From positions 1 to 7,347 of the forward strand of contig DLGM01000236.1 of the NCBI GenBank assembly GCA_002482705.1: a stretch of DNA of 7,347 nt. The letters are read 5' to 3'. Positions 5,736 to 7,347 of this stretch are shown here, piece by piece (position 1 is the stretch's first letter; the number at the start of each line of letters is the position of its first letter). This stretch comes from Cyanobacteria bacterium UBA7694. GTDB taxonomy: Bacteria > Cyanobacteriota > Sericytochromatia > UBA7694. The notes beneath the pieces were generated by a model. It had not been told where the DNA came from and ran no database searches. It was given only the letters and a program-made list of their open reading frames with translations. The position numbers and the translations under genes were made by a program.

Positions 5736-6542
5736 ATGGCAGATTTTAACGTTCGTTATTCCCAACTCTCCAATGGCCAAAGCCAGGCCATGAATCTTAA
5801 AGGTGTCCGCGAACTCAAAGACGGAATGTCGATTGATGAGGCCGCCAAACTCACCGCTAAAAATGGTTTAGACGAAATTTTCTTTGAAGTCGAAGGTAAA
5901 AAGTACGTCGGTTTTGCAGATGCGGATCACTTCGAAAAAATCGATACAGCCTCTTCCAAAATGGAAATGAATGGCAAACCCATGAATATTCTCAAGCTCA
6001 ATAATGAAGTTGAGAATAACTTCTTTGCGGGTGCAGCTGAGATGACGGGAAAGCTTTACCGGGCTGTCACTACCCCGATTCGTCCGGCTCTCAACTTGGT
6101 TCCCAATAAAGCCACAGGTGCAGCCCTGATGGCCGGTATCGCCACCGGAGTTATTGCGCGTACGGGGATTGTTCCCGGTGAATACGATAACTGGGTGTTG
6201 ACGGCCGCCGGCCGTACGGGCTGGGCAGCGGGCGGGGTGATCGGATTGGCGACCACCAAACACCTCTCTGATCGCAGTCCCGATTCAGGGGTCAAATCAG
6301 CCACGTCTCTGGCTTATGGAGTCAGCGGTGTGGCCATTGGGGCCGCTTTGCCCGATGCCCTACGCATTAGCAAAACCCTCATCAATAAACTGCCCGAACC
6401 CATCCTGAAAACATCGGCGAAAGTGGCCGGTGGGGCAGCTATTGCGGCTGTAACCGGGGGCGCTTTAGCGATTGTGGGCAATGGGATTGCCGCTGCAACT
6501 CGCAGTCAAGATCTCGACACCCTCAACCAAATCGCCAAATAG
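5736..6542 (+). CDS. Orphan glycine-rich protein, second of a paralogous pair
   Basis: A 268-residue paralogue of the preceding product. Shared positions run along the whole length: R-E-L-K-D-G (25-30), NGLDEIFF (43-50), K-Y-V-G-F, ILKLNNEV (85-92), SPDS (181-184) against GPDS, VAIGAALP (199-206) against VAIGAAIP, and a closing L-N-Q-I-A-K against L-K-D-I-T-K. Hydrophobic Gly/Ala-rich segments lie at about 126-141, 154-173, 190-206 and 228-254. There is no signal peptide. The start is firm (AGGAGG, 5-base spacing). The segment between the soluble domain and the first helix is longer and more basic (KLYRAVTTPIRPALNLVPNK) than in the partner. Sequence divergence is high enough that the duplication looks old and both copies appear intact, which suggests distinct roles or a hetero-oligomer. 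No known domain recognised. Confidence 0.85.
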   Translation: MADFNVRYSQLSNGQSQAMNLKGVRELKDGMSIDEAAKLTAKNGLDEIFFEVEGKKYVGFADADHFEKIDTASSKMEMNGKPMNILKLNNEVENNFFAGAAEMTGKLYRAVTTPIRPALNLVPNKATGAALMAGIATGVIARTGIVPGEYDNWVLTAAGRTGWAAGGVIGLATTKHLSDRSPDSGVKSATSLAYGVSGVAIGAALPDALRISKTLINKLPEPILKTSAKVAGGAAIAAVTGGALAIVGNGIAAATRSQDLDTLNQIAK

Positions 6543-6548
6543 CACATT

Positions 6549-6560
6549 ATTTCCACACAC
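6549..6560. repeat. Right copy of the 12-base inverted repeat, in the operon's 3' untranslated region
   Basis: ATTTCCACACAC is complementary to 4925-4936. It lies 6 bases after the stop of the second paralogue and 3 bases before the terminator stem, so in the mRNA it could pair with the translation start region of the first gene. Confidence 0.4.
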
Positions 6561-6563
6561 TTG

Positions 6564-6596
6564 GCCCAGAGGTATTGCCTCTGGGCTTCTTTTTTT
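6564..6596 (+). terminator. Intrinsic terminator of the paralogous operon
   Basis: Perfect 9-base arms GCCCAGAGG (6564-6572) and CCTCTGGGC (6578-6586) with a TATTG loop, followed directly by TTCTTTTTTT (6587-6596). It is a canonical plus-strand rho-independent terminator 21 bases after the stop of the second gene. The minus strand lacks a T-run after the stem, so it does not serve the convergent LRR gene, whose stop codon overlaps the T tract. Confidence 0.92.
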
Positions 6597-7347
6597 AGAG
6601 CCCGATCAGCTTAATACCCCGTGTTTGTGCCCAAGCTTTGAGCTTACTCTGCTGCTCCAATGAGAGGGCAGTAAAACCCGTGATGTCCAGTTCCTGCAAA
6701 GCCGGGAGTTCATATAAACCATCGGGCAATTCCGGAGAAAGATACCCTTTTAAAGAAAGAAACCGCAAAGCATTTAAGCCTTTGAGAGAAAGAAGCTTTA
6801 AATCGGCAATATCATCCAAGCGGAGTTCTTCAAGTGCCGCCAAGTCAGCCAAATTTACATGCGCAAATAACGGGAGTGGATGTTCACCTTCTAGTGACGT
6901 TTCTTTGATCTCCAGCCGACGCAAAGCTTTTAAGCTGCCCAGCCAACTGGGAAGGATCTGAATCCCAGTGGTGTGTAGCGTTAAACTGCGTAAGCGTCCC
7001 AATAACAACAAGCTTTCGGGTAATTGTTTCAATTGGGAGCCGAACAAGGTCAGCTCTTCTAATCGAAAAAGCTGTGACAATTGGGCAAAAGTGCGGCCTG
7101 CACTGCCATCCAGTACCAGCGTCAGTTGTTCAAGCTGATTGAGGCTGGAGAGATCAGGTAAGGCAGTAAACGCCCCTGTCACCAAATGCAGTGTCTTGAG
7201 CTGGGTCAGCTTTAAAACCGGGGCCGGGAACTGCACAAAACGATGTCCGCGCAGCGAAAGCGACTCCAATTGGGTTAACTCTCCCACAGCCTCGGGCACC
7301 TGTGCATAACCGTGATTATCCATGGTCAAATGCTTCAACGCTTTAAA
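6595..7347 (-). CDS. Leucine-rich-repeat protein, 5' end outside the window
   Basis: The C-terminal 250 residues of a protein built of leucine-rich repeats. The frame is open to the window edge (Phe-Lys-Ala-Leu-Lys-His-Leu precedes the first visible Met, itself inside a repeat), so the true start is not visible. About ten repeats of 20-26 residues follow the L-x2-L-x2-L-x-L pattern with LP or FP in the variable part, for example LTQLESLSLRGHRFVQFP, LFRLEELTLFGSQLKQLP and LGRLRSLTLHTTGIQILP. This LP spacing is like the bacterial and plant-intracellular types. The last repeat is followed by a short helical cap (LEQQSKLKAWAQTRG) and a terminal strand. No anchor, sorting signal or catalytic domain is visible at this end. 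LRRs mediate protein binding; the partner and location are unknown. It converges on the orphan operon and ends inside its terminator T tract. Confidence 0.85.
   Translation of the reverse strand, partial: FKALKHLTMDNHGYAQVPEAVGELTQLESLSLRGHRFVQFPAPVLKLTQLKTLHLVTGAFTALPDLSSLNQLEQLTLVLDGSAGRTFAQLSQLFRLEELTLFGSQLKQLPESLLLLGRLRSLTLHTTGIQILPSWLGSLKALRRLEIKETSLEGEHPLPLFAHVNLADLAALEELRLDDIADLKLLSLKGLNALRFLSLKGYLSPELPDGLYELPALQELDITGFTALSLEQQSKLKAWAQTRGIKLIGL

Noticed and set aside
5244..5780. Minus-strand open frame of 178 codons across the paralogous pair
   Set aside because: Antisense to the real genes; Cys/Gly/Arg-rich shadow sequence spanning the junction of two well-supported plus-strand genes.
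7336..7338. TTG at 7338 as the start of the LRR protein
   Set aside because: The reading frame continues to the window edge with LRR-like residues and the TTG falls inside a repeat, so the gene is simply cut by the window.

Overview
The window is ordinary bacterial chromosome of roughly 50-55% GC by eye. It holds seven protein-coding genes (two cut by the window edges), one possible 7-codon leader peptide, one clear intrinsic terminator and several readable -10 promoter elements. I see no tRNA, rRNA, CRISPR array, transposase or integrase. The organism cannot be named with confidence. The RimO protein is very close in sequence to proteobacterial RimO, while the other proteins are glutamine/alanine-rich and of types (TPR, LRR, orphan glycine-rich proteins) that do not fix a lineage. 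A signal-peptide TPR protein and an SGNH/MBOAT pair fit a Gram-negative-type envelope. A non-proteobacterial lineage carrying a transferred rimO remains possible.

Layout. From 1 to 1509 on the minus strand lies a two-gene unit: an SGNH/AlgJ-DltD-like membrane-anchored protein followed, with a 4-base ATGA overlap, by the N-terminal third of an AlgI/DltB-like MBOAT O-acyltransferase. Divergent from it (1640-3154, plus) is a 504-residue exported protein made almost entirely of TPR repeats. The 130-base gap between them carries two head-to-head copies of the same -10-containing decamer, so both sides appear to have their own promoter. Convergent with the TPR gene, rimO occupies 3244-4686 (minus), with a GC-rich hairpin between the two 3' ends.

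An approximately 250-base intergenic region (4687-4943) then carries the rimO promoter and, facing the other way, a -10 box, a strong ribosome site and a 7-codon ORF ahead of a two-gene unit (4944-6542, plus). The two genes of that unit are clearly paralogous to each other: an N-terminal soluble domain containing the shared octapeptide NGLDEIFF and a C-terminal half of glycine/alanine-rich hydrophobic segments. I do not recognise the family, and this pair is the most likely undescribed content of the window. It ends at a textbook intrinsic terminator. A leucine-rich-repeat protein (6595-7347, minus, 5' end outside the window) converges on that terminator.

How the genes may work together. The MBOAT/SGNH pair is expected to move acyl (usually acetyl) groups across the inner membrane onto an extracytoplasmic polymer. 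The TPR protein, divergently transcribed from it, could be a periplasmic scaffold for the same process, but only the arrangement supports that. rimO is a housekeeping ribosome-modification gene. The paralogous pair is linked to no other gene here and looks like a self-contained operon. Two minus-strand genes (rimO and the SGNH gene) have a -10 box placed so that transcription would begin at or within a few bases of the ATG, which suggests leaderless mRNAs.
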